Shown here: positions 37,980-52,280 of the stretch, in pieces
Position numbering within the stretch: position 1 is the first letter of the stretch
Layout: each line of letters opens with the position of its first letter
Origin: Spirodela intermedia
Lineage: Eukaryota; Streptophyta; Magnoliopsida; Alismatales; Araceae
Length of the DNA: 64,000 bases
Reading direction: 5' to 3'
NCBI GenBank assembly: GCA_902729315.2
Contig: LR746267.1
Location: forward strand, 3,114,886-3,178,885
Translations under genes and position numbers: made by a program
The notes under the pieces: generated by a model
The model's database searches: none
What the model was told of the DNA's origin: nothing
What the model saw: only the letters and a program-made list of their open reading frames with translations

Positions 37980-40900
37980 ATGGACGAGGGGAGGCAGAGA
38001 GACTGGGAGATCCACCTCCGATCGCTCTCCACGAACGCAAGGGACTTCGGGGCCGACCCTGCCGCAGACCCCGCCGTTGTCCGATCGGTACGCCGTCAAC
38101 ACTCGCCTGTCGTCCGCCTTTTCGTGCTCCGATTCTGACCTTTGTGCGATTGTTTGGGTGGATTCAAGGTGAGGAGCCTCTGCGAGATCTGCAGGGAGGA
38201 TAAGTCGGAGGACCTCGTGGCCAAGGTGTACCCGAGCGTCAACAAGCTCTTCCAACGCTGCGTGGCGGCTTTGCCCCAGTCGCGCACCACCTACGGCCCA
38301 CTCCTGCTGGTACTGTGAATTACCATTTATGTTCCCGGAAAATTGCTTTGTCGCCATGGTTTGAAAGGTGAATTAGCATCAGTGCATTTGGACAGTGGGC
38401 GGTTTGAAATGGGAAATCACTCTGGCGTATCGGTTTATAGTTACTAATGGGAATCAGGTGTTAAATGGGTTTGTTTAATATAGTGTTTTGGAGAGTAGGT
38501 GCACGATGGAGTATAGGTTTGACGAGTTAACCATTAATGGCTTCTTCTCCACATTTGGTATCTCATCAAATGTCTGTAATTGTCCTTATGAATAGTCACC
38601 GTTTTTTTGGGGAATTTCAACCACAGAAAGGCTGGCTGCTTGCAGAAAGGAGTCTTCATTTTTTCTCTTTTGGATGGCGACGTTCTCATATTTTCTGATA
38701 GTGTTCCAGTGTGTGTGTGGTGGCTTATTAAAGAGAAGGCTAGGCTGTGTTATCGCACAGTGGTTTGAGGTCAAAAGCTTGAAATAGAGTAAAATTTTTA
38801 ACTCGAATTTTATCTAGGCAAGGTCACGAGGACTCGTACAGAGAGCCGAGGTATTGATCAGAAGACAGATGGTGAACGAAGTCCTCGCAAAATGCATAGA
38901 CTAATACGTGGTTTGGCCTGGTGTAATGGAGACTTGATAACTACAGCATTGGGTTTCTCAATGGATGGCAGTCGAACAAGGATGTCTGCTGTGTAGCTTC
39001 ACTGTGAGTGGTTTGGAACTTGCCATCTCAGATAGTTTGTCTTGTCTCATGGTGATGTCTATTTTTAACTACAAAGTTGGTGTGAAATTAAAGCTATTTA
39101 TGACGTTGTAGATAGAATGGAAAAAAAGGAAAGGGAAAACATTCAGCAGGAATCTTGCTCATCATCTGGATTCTATGTTTAAATTTTTAGTATCCTAACA
39201 AATGGATTGATTATGTCTGATATTTCTCAATACAGGCAATTCTTCAATTTTTTCTTGATTTTGGGGAAGCAGTTCTGCATGATGCTGATCCTAGCCTAAG
39301 GACATTTTTGCGTTCTTGTTTGAGCCGGTATATGTTCCCTCCATCATTTGTAGATTTAAGCAATTTTTAAGGATTTATTTAAGTGAAACTCATGGTTAAT
39401 TTCCTCTTGCATGAAGCGTGACAGAAAATATTATTTTCATCTTCCTGCTCTGTACTTGAAATGTTTTTCATTATTCGGACTATATGATATTCATTTTGCT
39501 AAAATGAAAAATGGAAGATACATTTTTCTCACATTTCTTTTTTTTTTTCACGCTAAAAATTTATACATTTATCATCCATTTATGATTGGAATTGTGCTGT
39601 TATTACCCTTTTGGTCATATTTTGTCGTGACAGGGTCACAAAAACGTTTTTTTATCTTATTTTCTATTCACTTTCTTACTCTTAGGTTGACTCTGGGGAG
39701 TTGCTGCTAGCTTGTATGAGGTTAAGTCACATAGTAATGAAGATAGTTATACCCAGATTTTAGTTTATGGGACTGCTTGTTAATGTCCCTATGTTCAAAC
39801 TTGGTCAAAGTCTTTGATCTTTTGTGGATCTTAGACAGTTCCTGACTATTGAGACGATGCTTCTTAGTATGGTGATGTCCACACTAGACACTTTCGGAAA
39901 ACAAATCGTACCTTCTGCCTTCTACAATAAACAGTAGTTCTGTTGACCTAATTCGGCATATGTTAAACTCGTTTCTGTTTATTTCTTTATAAATGATTCT
40001 GATGTGTGCTTAACGATCTTTTTTGACTGGCAGACAACTTTATGATATTTATATGTTTCCATTTCGCGTTTTACACAATAAGTACTTTACTTCTTGTCAT
40101 TTGAATTTGATGTCTTAACCAATATATCCTTCGTGGCGTACAGAGAATTTGCAGACCCTATTGTGGCTGAAGCCACTCTAAATTTTCTCAACCTCAACAA
40201 AACAAAAATCGTTAGATCTTTTCCTGCCTTACTTACTCAGGTATGCCTCTCTTTATGATGTGGTGATTTAAAGCGATGAATTCATTTTTGCAACTGAATA
40301 ATGCAAAAGATAGTTACATATCTACGCATCAATTCCTTGCCTATTGATTCTGTAAGGTTGAGTAAATCAATCCTTTAATCAATGGTTTTGATTGTAAAAA
40401 CCCTCTATTAAGCATTTGAACTCACATCCAAGAAATAAGCCTGTTCTATGACTCCGTATGAGGCTTGAGGGTCGGTTACATGACTGATTCTGGGTTAAAA
40501 GCAAAGTCAGTTGAGGGCCAATCTGGGGAAATTCTTGAGACTCTTATAGGTTATAAGTTAAAGTATCATAGAGGAAGAGAGCTTGAGATATTGGGGTTGG
40601 GAGACCTACCAATTTGGTGCAACCTCAATGTACTTTTTTGTACTGTCTGTAGTGTGAGTTTGAAAAAGGACCCTTCACCCTTGTTGGTCAGCACAAGCAA
40701 GATGCATTGGAATAGGAAGTATTCATCTCTCCCCGTGCGGTGGAATTTGGTGGGGTGGGAGCAAGGTGAAATTATAGAATAATGAAACCTTTGGCGAATC
40801 ACAATTATTAATCTTCTACTTGTGAAAGTTAAAGAATTGATTTTGGAGATGAAAATACAGTGCTTGCAAAAGAAAGGAGTGTTGGAGTTAGGGTAAAATA

Positions 40901-43900
40901 AAAACACGAATTACCTGGATACGAATGAAAGTAAATTGAGAGAAATGAGTGGTGCACTGAGGGAGATACCAAAAAGGCTGCGAATTCCGATGCTGTATCA
41001 TTGGCCTAACAGAGAAGACCTAAATCGCTCAAAGTGGGAGACTGATTGGCAAGATAGATGGCAACAGTACATTCTAGGCTGCATCTATAGCTCGTTGGGG
41101 AAGATAGATGTTACAAGTAAGATTTTTCAACATGACATTGAAGCATTCCCAGACCATTTCAGTGAGTAGAGATAAAGGAATGCGTCTTTATATGAAAGAT
41201 GTAGTTCTGTTTCTGACGAATTCCTCTGATATTTACCATAATTATGGGATGTTTCGAAGGTTCACTATAGCTGCATTGGTATGCGCGAAAATTAGCGGAA
41301 GAAAATTTGACTCACACCTCTGATGATATGCAATTAAAAATATGCATGATCATGCACTGAATATCTTCCGAAATTTTTTAGGTGATAGTTCGACTTTCAT
41401 CCACTGACACAATATATGGTTGAACATTAGTGTTATGTTGTTGACATTCCTTTTTTTGGGGGGAGATATTTAATTGACTGCGAGAGGACTTGAATGCTAA
41501 ATGTTGTATTATTTGGGATTACCTTCAACATATGCATTGTACAAGTTGTTTTTTCCGTCCACTTTTATTGTAAGCATATTCACAATTTTTTATATGCTTG
41601 AGCTTTTGCCTTTTTCTTTCCCCTTCCTTTCCAAAGAGATAAGCTGTTCTTATTGTAAAACGAAAGTAGAGTTAGGGAATACTATATAAATGTGAAAATG
41701 TACGTTTTAATGTCTATTTTAGGAAATCAAATAGTGAAGTGTCTTCGCATTGTGTAGATATTAGGTCTCTTCCAAACCATTTTTATTTATTTTAATTACT
41801 GTATTGCAGTTCTTCCCATTGCTGCTCAAGTTAATTGCCTGGAATGGTGAAAGGTATGGGTTGTGTTCTGCTTGATTTTCGTTGATATTTATGACTAGTG
41901 ACTTAGCTATATATTACAATATCTGTACGCGATGTAGATTCATTCTTCTTATTGTCAATTCATACTTTTCCTCTTGTACTTCAAATCTTAAGTAGTATGA
42001 GTTTCTTTTCTGTAATTAGTGGTCCCTTACGGTTCCCTCTTACTCTCTGCAGATTGGAGTCTTTGTTTTCAAAAGTTCTTCCAGGAATGATGTCTCCTGG
42101 ATCAATTCTTCCACTTCTTCCATCACTTGTAGATTTGCCAAGTAAGCCTTTTTGGATTTTGGATATTACATTGTGTTGTTAATTGTTAATTTGATTCCTT
42201 AGCCGTAATCATTTATGGCTGGTACTGTCGGCCTTTTGTCTCATAATATAAAGAATGCTAGAAGTGCCTGGTGAAATCCTGTTTCTTATTTTTTCAGTGG
42301 TCTGCTTTCATTAGGGCATTAGTACTTGGATATGCTAGAAGTCAATTAGGACCTTTTTTTCTAATTAGTTGGGGTCAATAAAGTTTTATGAGAAGAGGTG
42401 ACTGCTTGAGGTGTTGAATTTTAGATTTAGGGTCATTCCATGTGTTTATGCTCATGTGGAAACAATGTGATGTATATTTCAACCTATTTGGCTAATTTCT
42501 TCAATCACTTGTCATGACTTTTTTTTCAGATCAAATTTAACTTTGCATGAATGCCAACTTTTCAGAATTTCCATATGCAAATTTTTGTAGATCTAATACC
42601 CCACAATCAAGTTTTATGTGTGTTGGGAATTTTCTATGGCAGTGTCAAAGCCAGTGCATGTACCATGTAACCACCGACATGGGTGAGCATAATTAATCAA
42701 ACAAGTATTTACTCATCTGGAAAATATGCAACTGCCTTTATGTATTATACGAGATGATGCCGTTACAAACAAGAAATGGGGAGTCGCCCTTTTTGTTTGA
42801 TGCTATATGATTTAAGATACAGGTTGTCTACCACACACACGCATCCCTCTCATTCCCAAGGATATACATTATGAACTGTGGCATTATCGGTTTTTTTTAG
42901 AAAAGAAACCTTACCTTTATGGCACATTTGCTAGATGGTGTTATCATAATGTAACATTCAAAACTGTCCCTAGGACACAGTGTATCAGAACGTGGCTTAA
43001 TCGTCATATTCTTCAAAGTACATCAACTTTCTGAACTAACTTTATTGAATTTGACATAGAGTGAATTTGACATCGCATTTAGGGAAGGATCTGGAAAATG
43101 TGCAAACTCCATTGATTCCTACACTGTAACGCCTAATGTGTTATAGAAAGGACTAAAGTACAATTACCATCAGAGAACAAAATGCAGCTTGCCAACCAAA
43201 CTAGCTGTTGGTCAGTCAATTTTCAACTTCTAACTAATAGGACGTTTTTGTATGTTTGAATTTCTCACACTTCATCAGAATGAATGGTCATCAAGTTTCG
43301 ACTTCTAACTAATAGTATTTGAGTTTTCAACGTTGACTCCCTTAGCTATTCCTGTTTTAGGGTTACCTAGTTTTTAATTGAAGCTCAATGTCGTTATGCT
43401 CTTGTTTTGCTTGAGAGTCATATTTTGTTTGCCCTTGTTTTTACAAAAACTATTTAATTATTTGCAATTTCTGTCGTCAGTACACTTTTTCACGTTTTAG
43501 TTGAACTTTATTTATTTTTCTATTTCTTGAGTTTGATTTTGAACTATCCTTGAATCCACAAGGGTTAGGAAACGCCCCTTGAATTCGCAAGCTTTGCTTG
43601 AACCACAAGCACTCAGAAATCTCACAAAGATAATTAAAATCGATCCTTGAATCCACAAGGATGAAAATAAGGCCCCCTTGAATCCAGAAGTGTTATTTGA
43701 ATCCACAAGAAAAAAGGAAATCTCTAAAAGAGAACAAAAATTTGTATTATTCATCCTCCTTGGAGTCATAGCATGCTAGCCTTTAAATAGGCCAAAAATC
43801 TGCTGTAAGTTTCCTAGAAAATTGGATCAGTTACGAAAACAAATTTGAAACGGCCTAAGATCAAAATAGTCACTAAAACTGAAAACTGACGTGTTATTCA

Positions 43901-46900
43901 CGCGATTTATTTGGGCTTAATCTTATTTTGGGCCTTCAAACGTTTTTAGTCCACGTTTTTACGTTTTCAAGCCACTTAGGTCAAAAAAATTTCTACTCTT
44001 TTTTCTTAGTGATGTGCTACATCATAGGTTGATTGTCAAAGTTACATACTTTTTGATTTAGATTTGCGATTTGGAAGGATAACAAGTACAAGAAATCTGA
44101 TAACATGACTGAATTCAATTGATTTATTTGAAAGCTTAAAGTGGAGACCCCTACAGTTCGATGGGATCTGGGCATTTAGAGACACTTCTGATGGGCAACT
44201 GTTAGGCGTTTGATGTTCTATTTTCATTGCAGCAACCTTTCTGACGTTTCCATCGGCCTACCTTTTGTGGCGTTCCCTTCTTGTTTTAATAGATCCACAA
44301 TCATTAAGACAACCTTTGGGTGTGCTGGCGAGTCTTAACTAGCATGATTTATTTGCTTGTTGTCCTTTGGGGATTCTATTAGACATATGCCAGTGGGGGG
44401 CTATTGATACTTCAGTGGATTTGGGACAATGGGTTCTTCTAGAACCTTATTGAAGATTTGGAGCATCTCATCCTGCATTTTTTAATTTTCTGAGCAGATT
44501 TATAAGTCAACAGTCTCCACCGAGCACGTTTTTCTCCAGATGTATTCCTATTAGTTACAGCTTAGGCTACATTATTAGAACGCTGAAGTTAGCGTGAAGG
44601 TGATTGGTCAGAATTTCATCATCATTACCATTAGGCATCATTACCTCAGTACTAAACTATCTACGACACTGAATAACAAACGTTCTATACAAGAGAAGAA
44701 CAAGATGCTCCTCTTCTATTGCAATGAAAAGTGTCATCACACACGACTTGACAGACACTGCTGAAATTGAGAGTCAAGTGCTGATTGTTAGTTTTTGTTG
44801 TAACATTCTCGGTTTTCGAGCATAGTTAACTTGTTTGAAGATTCGTGCACACTAGTCTTGTCAATGATGTTGGAGTTCGATGAGAAATATTGCTCGATAG
44901 CTTGAAACATAAACGTATAGAAAGGCTGTATATATTTACATATTTATTCTTGTTAGGCTTGCACGTTTAATATTCATGAATGAAAATTTGGTTTCCTTCT
45001 AATCTATTCATGTGTGCCATACATTCATCGTCATCATCTATAAACAGTACTAGTTGTGGCACTGGAAAAGGTAGAAAGGAACTCAGGGACACTCGTGGGT
45101 AGTAGCATTGCAACTATCCAGAAGAGTACGGCCCCAGAGGTAAAGCATCCATAATTTTCTGTAAAATAAGTTTTGTAAGCACTATGTTTTGATACATTCT
45201 TCTTCTCACAGATGCTCCTTGCGCTCATGGATGAAGCTTATACTGGCACGACCATAAAAGATAGAGGGGTTGGCTCAGGATCCGATGATAGTGACGCCAT
45301 TGATGTTGCTGATTCACTTTTTCTTGACCTTCTCAAGGATGAGAATGATGGCTTAGCCGTATGTTATTTTCTTTAAAACATAATATATTTTGGAAGTCTC
45401 CATGGTGCTTATTTTTGATTGTCCAGAACTTTGATTATATTTCCTTTACAATTAGGGCCATAGACTTCAGGTACTATTAATGCTCTTTATCAAATTGTTA
45501 CTGAACGTTTTTATCTTTTACTGATTAAATTTTAGACCCTAGAAACTGAAATAACCTCATGAAAAGTCTAAACTTATTTGACCAAACAATAAAGGAAATT
45601 AACTCTCTAAGGATATGGAAAGTAAATGCGCTTGATGTGAATGCTGCTGGGATATCTTCTTAATTTATGGGTTCAAATTTCAATTGGTCATAGTACGAAG
45701 AACTGTACTTGTTCTGGTGCTAGGCAATGGGTAACCTCTATGTCATGACCTTTTCTAATTGTTATCTGCAAATTCAGGAAAGAATATTAGAGAATAATGT
45801 TACTGAACATTTTTGACTCTTTGTATGGTTACTAATTAACACTTTATTGATAAAAGTAGGACTTGCAAGGCAAATGACAGTAGTTTGTTATAGTGTAGTG
45901 ATAGTCTACTTTGGTAATGTTGTGCCCTTTTGAACAACTGTGGCTTCTAAGCTACTACCAGGGTTACTTTATCTTGTTCACAACCTAGAGAGCAAGATAG
46001 TACCATTGTAGTGTGTGGTCTGTGGCACATATGCCTATTACTAAAGGGATATTGAACAGAAATGTAGTGATTGAATAAAGGTTGAAGTGGGAGACTACAA
46101 CTGTTAGAAGACCTTCAAACAGAAATTAGGTCCAAGTGTAATGAATTAACACAAGGGCGTCTGGAGAAAGAAATCCAAGAATATGTAGTTCTTTCTGCAT
46201 ACGTCAGAGGACAACTTTAACACACTGTGTTTTAGTTCTCACTTCCGTTCTCAACCTCCTGCAGTAACATATAACGAAATATAAAGAAGATGAAGAAACT
46301 AATGGTTCATAGTTGATGATGTTTTTTTCTGGGGGAAGATATGGATGAAGGATAGTGGACTGCACACTAATTCGTTGAACAAGCAGAAGAATAGCTTTCC
46401 TGATTTGTGCACACTGTGCTTTGTAGGATTTGTAGGTATGGAAACTATAGCTAGATAAAGGACAGAGTTATCAATCTGCTACATTCATTAAAGTAGGGGA
46501 AAAAATAAACCAAAGAAAAATAACCAAAAACAAGAATTCTGGCACCTAACTAGGGTTATTGGATCAAAACAATTTTGGAACCAATAATCAAGGAAACCTG
46601 AATCTCCTAAAGTGACATTAGGACATATCTCTGTGAGCAGGTTTTTGAGCATTGTGTGGCTAGCCTGAATGGCGCAATTTATGCTACTGCTATTGCGAGT
46701 GAAAAATTTGGTCCCTGGAGACTACGGTAGTGGGAATTCCGAAATTTAGAATTGATTCATCTCTGAGCTCGGTTTTTAACTTTAGCTCTTAACAAGTTTG
46801 AGGTAGGCATTTTCCATAATACTTGTTTGCTTGAATGGAATCCCATTGGTGAAATACAATGGTACCCAAGATGATAAGCTAGCAAACATATACCTAAGGT

Positions 46901-49900
46901 GCACATGATCTCTCGTGAGTGTAATTTTTCCTCTGTTTTATTTCATATTTTTGTCATTTGTGCTTTAATCACATATCTATCACTTGCTGCATTCCTTCCG
47001 AAATAATTGTTTGTCCCAGTATTTGCTTCCCTTTTATATAATGCTATCTTTCACCTGCAATCAGTCTCCTGTCATTGACTGTTGGTATAATCCAAGGTTA
47101 TAAAACTCAGGCAGTGATAAAAGAGAATAATGCTCCATATTATGTTTCTCGTATGATGGTCAGGTTTCGTAGTGTTTTAACCATGTGAATATTAAATTCG
47201 TTCTTTCTTGTAAGTTTCCTGTTCTTTCCTGTTATTCTTTTCAACATATTAAATTACATTTCCGGATGTTTCACTCATAATCGTCTTTGACCTTTCTGAG
47301 ACAAAAAGTTATAAGATACAATGGTCAACAGCGTTATTACATGATTTCAGGCACGACATTGGACATCTCCTGATATGGAAGCGGCTCTACAGGCATCTGT
47401 TAACGCCCCCCTTTCTGATAGGTTAAGACAGGCACTCCGGATGACTCCACATTTTCTTGATGTGTATTTTGGGATTGCACTACGTGATGCCAGTGACTGT
47501 ATGTTTTTTTTGCATTTCAAGGTCTTACATTTTATTTCTTCTTGTAATATATTTTCGTCTTGTTCACCTTTAATTTTTTCTCATGACATTTCTAATTTAA
47601 AATTTAATAAATTGTTGTTTCTGCAGCACTGGTTTGTGCTTTAATCCCACTTCTGATGTCCAGGAATGCTACAATATTTCCTGATAAGATTTTTTCTTTT
47701 GAGGTTTGTGAATTGGTTCTTTTTGCAATGTATATGTCATCTGCTTTTCTTTCCATGCAGAATTCAAACTTATATTCATCAGCTTTTCTTGGAACCTCTA
47801 GGAATACTGAACAATACTCTTTTGGGATTCATCGACCAGTAAGTTGAGTGTATATGGTGTAGTCTTTCATGATCCACTGCAGACTCAGCCAAACAAGTGG
47901 TGGATAAGAATAATGAACTAACTCAATCAATTGATTCATCTGCTTTAGTCATTCCCATGGGAAGCCCTCCTGAATTTGAATCAAGAATTTGGTTCTATGG
48001 TGACAATGTATTAATATTTTATTTATTATATTTTATTTTGTAAGATGTGGTGACATAGCCTTGTTGGTTTCATTTTCTGTTATAGATTTTAATTAATTTG
48101 AATATTTGGTTTGTTTGTTGACCATTATGTTTATTAGATTTACAACGAAATTTGATTGATAATGATGGTTTAAATTATGAATGTTGATTAATGTTCAAAA
48201 AGTTGTGTGAAATTAGAGTCTGTTCCTCGATTTTGCATGTAAAAAGCTTCTTTGCATGGGAAACTCAAATGAAGGCATAGGTTTTTTTGTGAACTTTTGG
48301 CAACGTTGACAGGAACATGACATCATGTTCCCCTTTTTAGCGTTTTAGTTTATCCTTGTTCTAGTGTTGATACGGGAATGAATGAAAATAGTCCATCACA
48401 GGTCTTATTTACAGTATGAATTCATATTTAGGAAGTTCCCTGCTCAACTTCTGCATGTAAATTGTCTCTTGATGGTTTCTCTCCATATCTAAACCATTTG
48501 AAGATTCTGAGGCTCCAGTTCTTTATTATTGGATGCAAAACTTAAAATCGACCATAGTTAGAGTATCTTATCGTTATTATTTTTCATATCAAATTTCAGG
48601 CCTTACAATCTGCAAATATTGGTATCAACTTTGTTAAGCTGAAGTAGAATCTTATGACTGCATATACTACGGCTGCCAGATAGGCATTCAGATGTCATAC
48701 TGAAATATTTGCGAAAGATCAAAAGACTACAGATATAATATATTTCTGTTTCAATCCGTAAATACACTGTTGGGAATTATCAATAATATATTGATCTGAC
48801 AAAAAAAATGTGAAAACAAGGAAAAGAGAAACGGAGCTATTTGAACGTGAGTGGAAACATATACATTAATAGTACTTTTTGTAGAAATCGGAGAATAACC
48901 TCTGTCACAGAGGACAGAGGGGAGAATGACGGAAATCGCCTCAATTTCCATTCACCTCTTACTCCCCTTATATAGGGAGGAACCTTAGACAGGTGTCCCA
49001 AAAATACCCTCAATCTTTTACATTATTCCTCATGACCTAGAACTTCCAACACTTTTTCAGCAACAGCAGAACAGTAGATCAGAAACAACAGCGGAAGTTC
49101 TTCTTCTTCATCATCATCTTCTACCACTGCTTCTCCTATCTCTTAAGCTGTTATTAGTACTTTTCAAATGGCAATCACAGTCCTGTGCCTAAGTGCCATA
49201 TTTTTGTAGGTACGGAGGAGGTTTTTAGCATTTATGCTCGATGCATTTCAACGTTGGCCTGAATTTATTGCAATTCTGAAGGTAACACCCAAATGCTTCA
49301 TTAGCTTCTGTATTTGATGTCTCTCTGTCAGGATATTGTGTACAGAATTGGTCTTGAAAATACACTATATCCTGTGATAAGGCATTTTCTGTCTTCCTGG
49401 TTGTTAAACAGAGGACTAGAGTAGCAAAATCTTATTATTATTATTTTTTTGTGTTCAATGTCTGTCCAACCGTTTTCTGTATTAGAACAGGATAAAGATA
49501 TCGTTTCCCTGTGAGTATCATTCATTGTCCAGATACTACATGAAAAAGACGTCTATTTTAGGAGAAGTTAAAAACCAGAAGTATTCATGATTCTGTGATC
49601 CGTTATTGGTGTGTAAATATTTCCTATATGGTTTCATCCTGAGAGAGGAGATATTGCTATTTGTTTACATTTGATTGTTTTATTGATATGGAACTTTTAC
49701 AATGATCTTGCAGAAGCCTGTTGTTGATAGACTTGCTGAGGCATATGGTACCCCTGAAAAGGTAATTATTATTTGAGACGTGGTCTTTGCTCTACTTTGT
49801 AAGGAATCTGAAAGCTTGCGATTTGGAGTTCATGGATCTATTTTTTGTGGTTCCAAGTTGAATTTTAGGTTTGCTATTTGTGCTTGCAGTGTGTGTCAGT

Positions 49901-52037
49901 GGCTTATTCAATCAATGATATCCTTTCCATCCTCCAGATGCATCCTGCTCTTTTTCTTGTTTCTGTTATTTTTGTGTAGGGATCTGCTGCTTCATGTTTC
50001 TTCGAATAGCTCTTATCTTTTTCCAATTCGCAATGATGCAATGCTGACATAGACACCATGAAGTGAAGAAATAGAATAATAATAATAAAATAAATTATAT
50101 GGTTTAAATAGTTGGTCTGAACATGATCGTCGGCTTTTTTTTTTTTCGAATTTGAGAGGTACATAGAGTTTTACCTTCATCCCATTATCGGTAGTGAGGA
50201 GGGGTGGGTAGCATATTTGTGTTGCCCTTGGCGATGCTGCATAGAATGGTTTAAACCTTCTGGCGTTCAACTTAAGTCTTCAATCTAGCCTTTCTTCCTG
50301 TGGTAAGGAGGCTATATTCAATAATCCGCCTACGAACGGTGTCATCATCATCATCATCATCATCATCATCTGACCGTCCAAACGGTGTCACTGTGAATGG
50401 GCTATCTTCAAATCATGGAGTGCACAGAGATCTAGAGATGGATGGCTCTCTATACATGGCACCACTACCATAAATAAAAGAAAGGGTTCATGAAATCCAT
50501 GCTGTGCTAAATATGCAAAAGCCTTACAAAGTTTGCATTAGGCTTATCAATAGTGATGCTCCAGGTTATGATCGTATGCGAGACAAGCTTCCTGTACTTA
50601 GAGTGGAGAATAGACATGATCCTGAAGAAGAAAAATATTTGGGTGGTAATCGAGTCTAGTGGAAATAACATCTTCAAACTATTGTACCACAAATAGTGCT
50701 GAAGAAAATGACACAAATGCGTCCGTCTGCTAATCATGTAGATTCGAACTGAGGCTCTACTGATCTGCCAGTAGAAAATTGAAGTATGAATTCTCTCATA
50801 TGAATTTGAATTAGTGCACTAATAATCCGCCTATAGACATGAAATAGCAGATGATGATCTAAACTCCCATGTTACTTGTGGAATTCGTAAAGGAATACCC
50901 CTGAGATGTCATCTGTACAGACTGAGTTGGCTCTGCACCTTTGTTGGGCCATTGGGGAGCATGGAGGTGGAGGGATCTCACACAAAGATACTGCTCGTGA
51001 GCTTTTCGAGAGCCTAGAACTGCTGCTATATGAAAACATTTCATCCAGGTTGGTCTTTGATCTCAGTGAACTGAATTGCACGTCGCTTTTGGGTATTCTA
51101 AGTAAAGAAGAAAAAATCATCTATCTCAACTCCTGCTTCCTTTTTTTTTTTTTTTCTTTCTTTTCTGGAAGTCGGTTGGGTCTCAGTAGTCAGGAATCAG
51201 TTCTCAACCCGAACGGCGCAGCCGCCTGGAAGTCTTCCCAATCTAGGCTGCTTTGCTTTGTAGTCACTGCCATTGCGAAGCTGGCTACATCCCACCATGA
51301 GTTGCTTCCAAGGGCTCGAGTGTCCCTAGCCAAGGTGCGTCTGCTTCCAAACTATGAGATAATCCTTCAGATTAAAACATAATTTCTATGTGTATTATCG
51401 CCCAAAGATAGTTTACATCTGAAATAAATTTCTTCTAGGTTGCTCGATCTCAAAACTTGGACAGAATGGTGTGGAGGCGGGCGTGTGACTACCTGAGCTT
51501 GATGGATGAGCCGGCGATCTGCCAGTCTGTTCTTGGACCCCCAAGTGTTCAGGGAAATGGCCCTGGCACGGTCAGGTGGGGCGAAGGAGGTTCAAAGATG
51601 ATCGCCCACGTCCCATTTTACATTCTCAGTGAACATGAAGGTAATTCTTGCTCATGGTAGTGAATCTATCAGGGATCCAAGGAATCTATATGTCGGGTGA
51701 AATCATATTTATGAATATTTTATTTGAGATCGGATGTGGGCGATGCAGGAAGAACAGAAAACATGTTGGACTTTCTCTCTCTAGCCCACCTGGTACTGGA
51801 GGTCACAGGAGCCCATCAGGATCCATAAAAGGGAATAAGGGGCCCCTTTTGCTTTTTTTTTCTATCTTTAGCCGATATTTCACCATCCCTTATCAAGAAA
51901 TCCCAGCTCCGTTCCCCTACAATGGGTCTTGTATATTTTGCTTTGGTTAAGGGTTGACCTGCCTTCTGTTCGATCCTCTGTTTGCAGGTCCTCCTTTCTA
52001 TGACTTCTCATTCTCAGACATCATGCCAAAGAGCTAG
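37980..52037 (+). CDS. AP5Z1: AP-5 adaptor complex, zeta subunit
   Basis: Subunit of the fifth adaptor complex, which acts with SPG11/SPG15-type partners on late endosomes in animals; the plant protein is little studied. Sixteen exons: 37980-38087, 38169-38309, 39236-39327, 40144-40240, 41810-41853, 42053-42141, 45048-45139, 45212-45358, 47351-47498, 47627-47703, 49210-49281, 49714-49761, 50921-51048, 51172-51334, 51439-51640, 51988-52037; 565 residues, with every phase consistent. Landmarks: MDEGRQRDWEIHLRSLS, VYPSVNKLFQRCVAALPQSR, ILQFFLDFGEAVLHDADPSL, LVVALEKVERNSGTLVGSS, LLALMDEAYTGTTI, ALHLCWAIGEHGGGG, SRLLCFVVTAIAKLA, and the end GPPFYDFSFSDIMPKS. It is an all-helical repeat protein with no catalytic site. 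The start is the first ATG of a GC-rich exon and matches the family. Introns are long, notably 42142-45047, and carry repeats. Product recognised from recalled plant orthologues. Confidence 0.92.
43548..43709. repeat. Six dispersed CTTG...CAAG inverted motifs
   Basis: CCTTGAATCCACAAGG or close variants at 43548, 43577, 43645, 43676 and 43696, and GCTTGAACCACAAGC at 43596, all within intron 6 of the AP-5 zeta gene. Most of them can fold into a short 5-bp hairpin. A TTTAAATAGGCC sequence at about 43783 looks promoter-like, as in retroelement LTRs. Confidence 0.75.
48768..49051 (-). mobile_element. Possible solo LTR of a copia-type element
   Basis: A 284-base block in intron 10 of the AP-5 zeta gene, bounded on the minus strand by TGTTGGAAG at its start and TTCCCAACA at its end, the classic TG...CA inverted termini. 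Inside, read on the minus strand, is a TATA box in CTCCCTATATAAGGGG about 100 bases in, and a short palindrome CCTCTGTCACAGAGG at about 48899. No primer-binding site or internal region follows, so it would be a solo LTR. I could not find a 5-bp target duplication. Confidence 0.45.
50343..50370. repeat. (CAT)n trinucleotide microsatellite
   Basis: Nine to ten tandem CAT/ATC units in intron 12 of the AP-5 zeta gene. Confidence 0.95.
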
Positions 52038-52245
52038 CAAACGTCGTCCCAGAGTGGTAGAGAACAGCATTGTGCTCATACTTGTTTGGCCTCAACCTGG
52101 GTCCAGCCGTATATGAAAGCAATGTAAGAAAATATCATAAAACTCTTCTACACTTGTTTTTTCATTCCCTTTGATTCTCTTACCGTCGTCTTCTAAGTCT
52201 CATTCTCACTCTTCTCTCTCTATCTCTATCTCCATCTTTGTTTCC

Positions 52246-52249
<4 letters not shown>

Positions 52250-52277
<28 letters not shown>
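52250..52277. repeat. (CT)n microsatellite
   Basis: CT tract in the probable 3' untranslated region or flank of the AP-5 zeta gene. Confidence 0.95.

Positions 52278-52280
<3 letters not shown>

Noticed and set aside
50343-50370. CRISPR-like regular array
   Set aside because: It is a CAT trinucleotide microsatellite; no spaced direct repeats of CRISPR form exist anywhere in the window.
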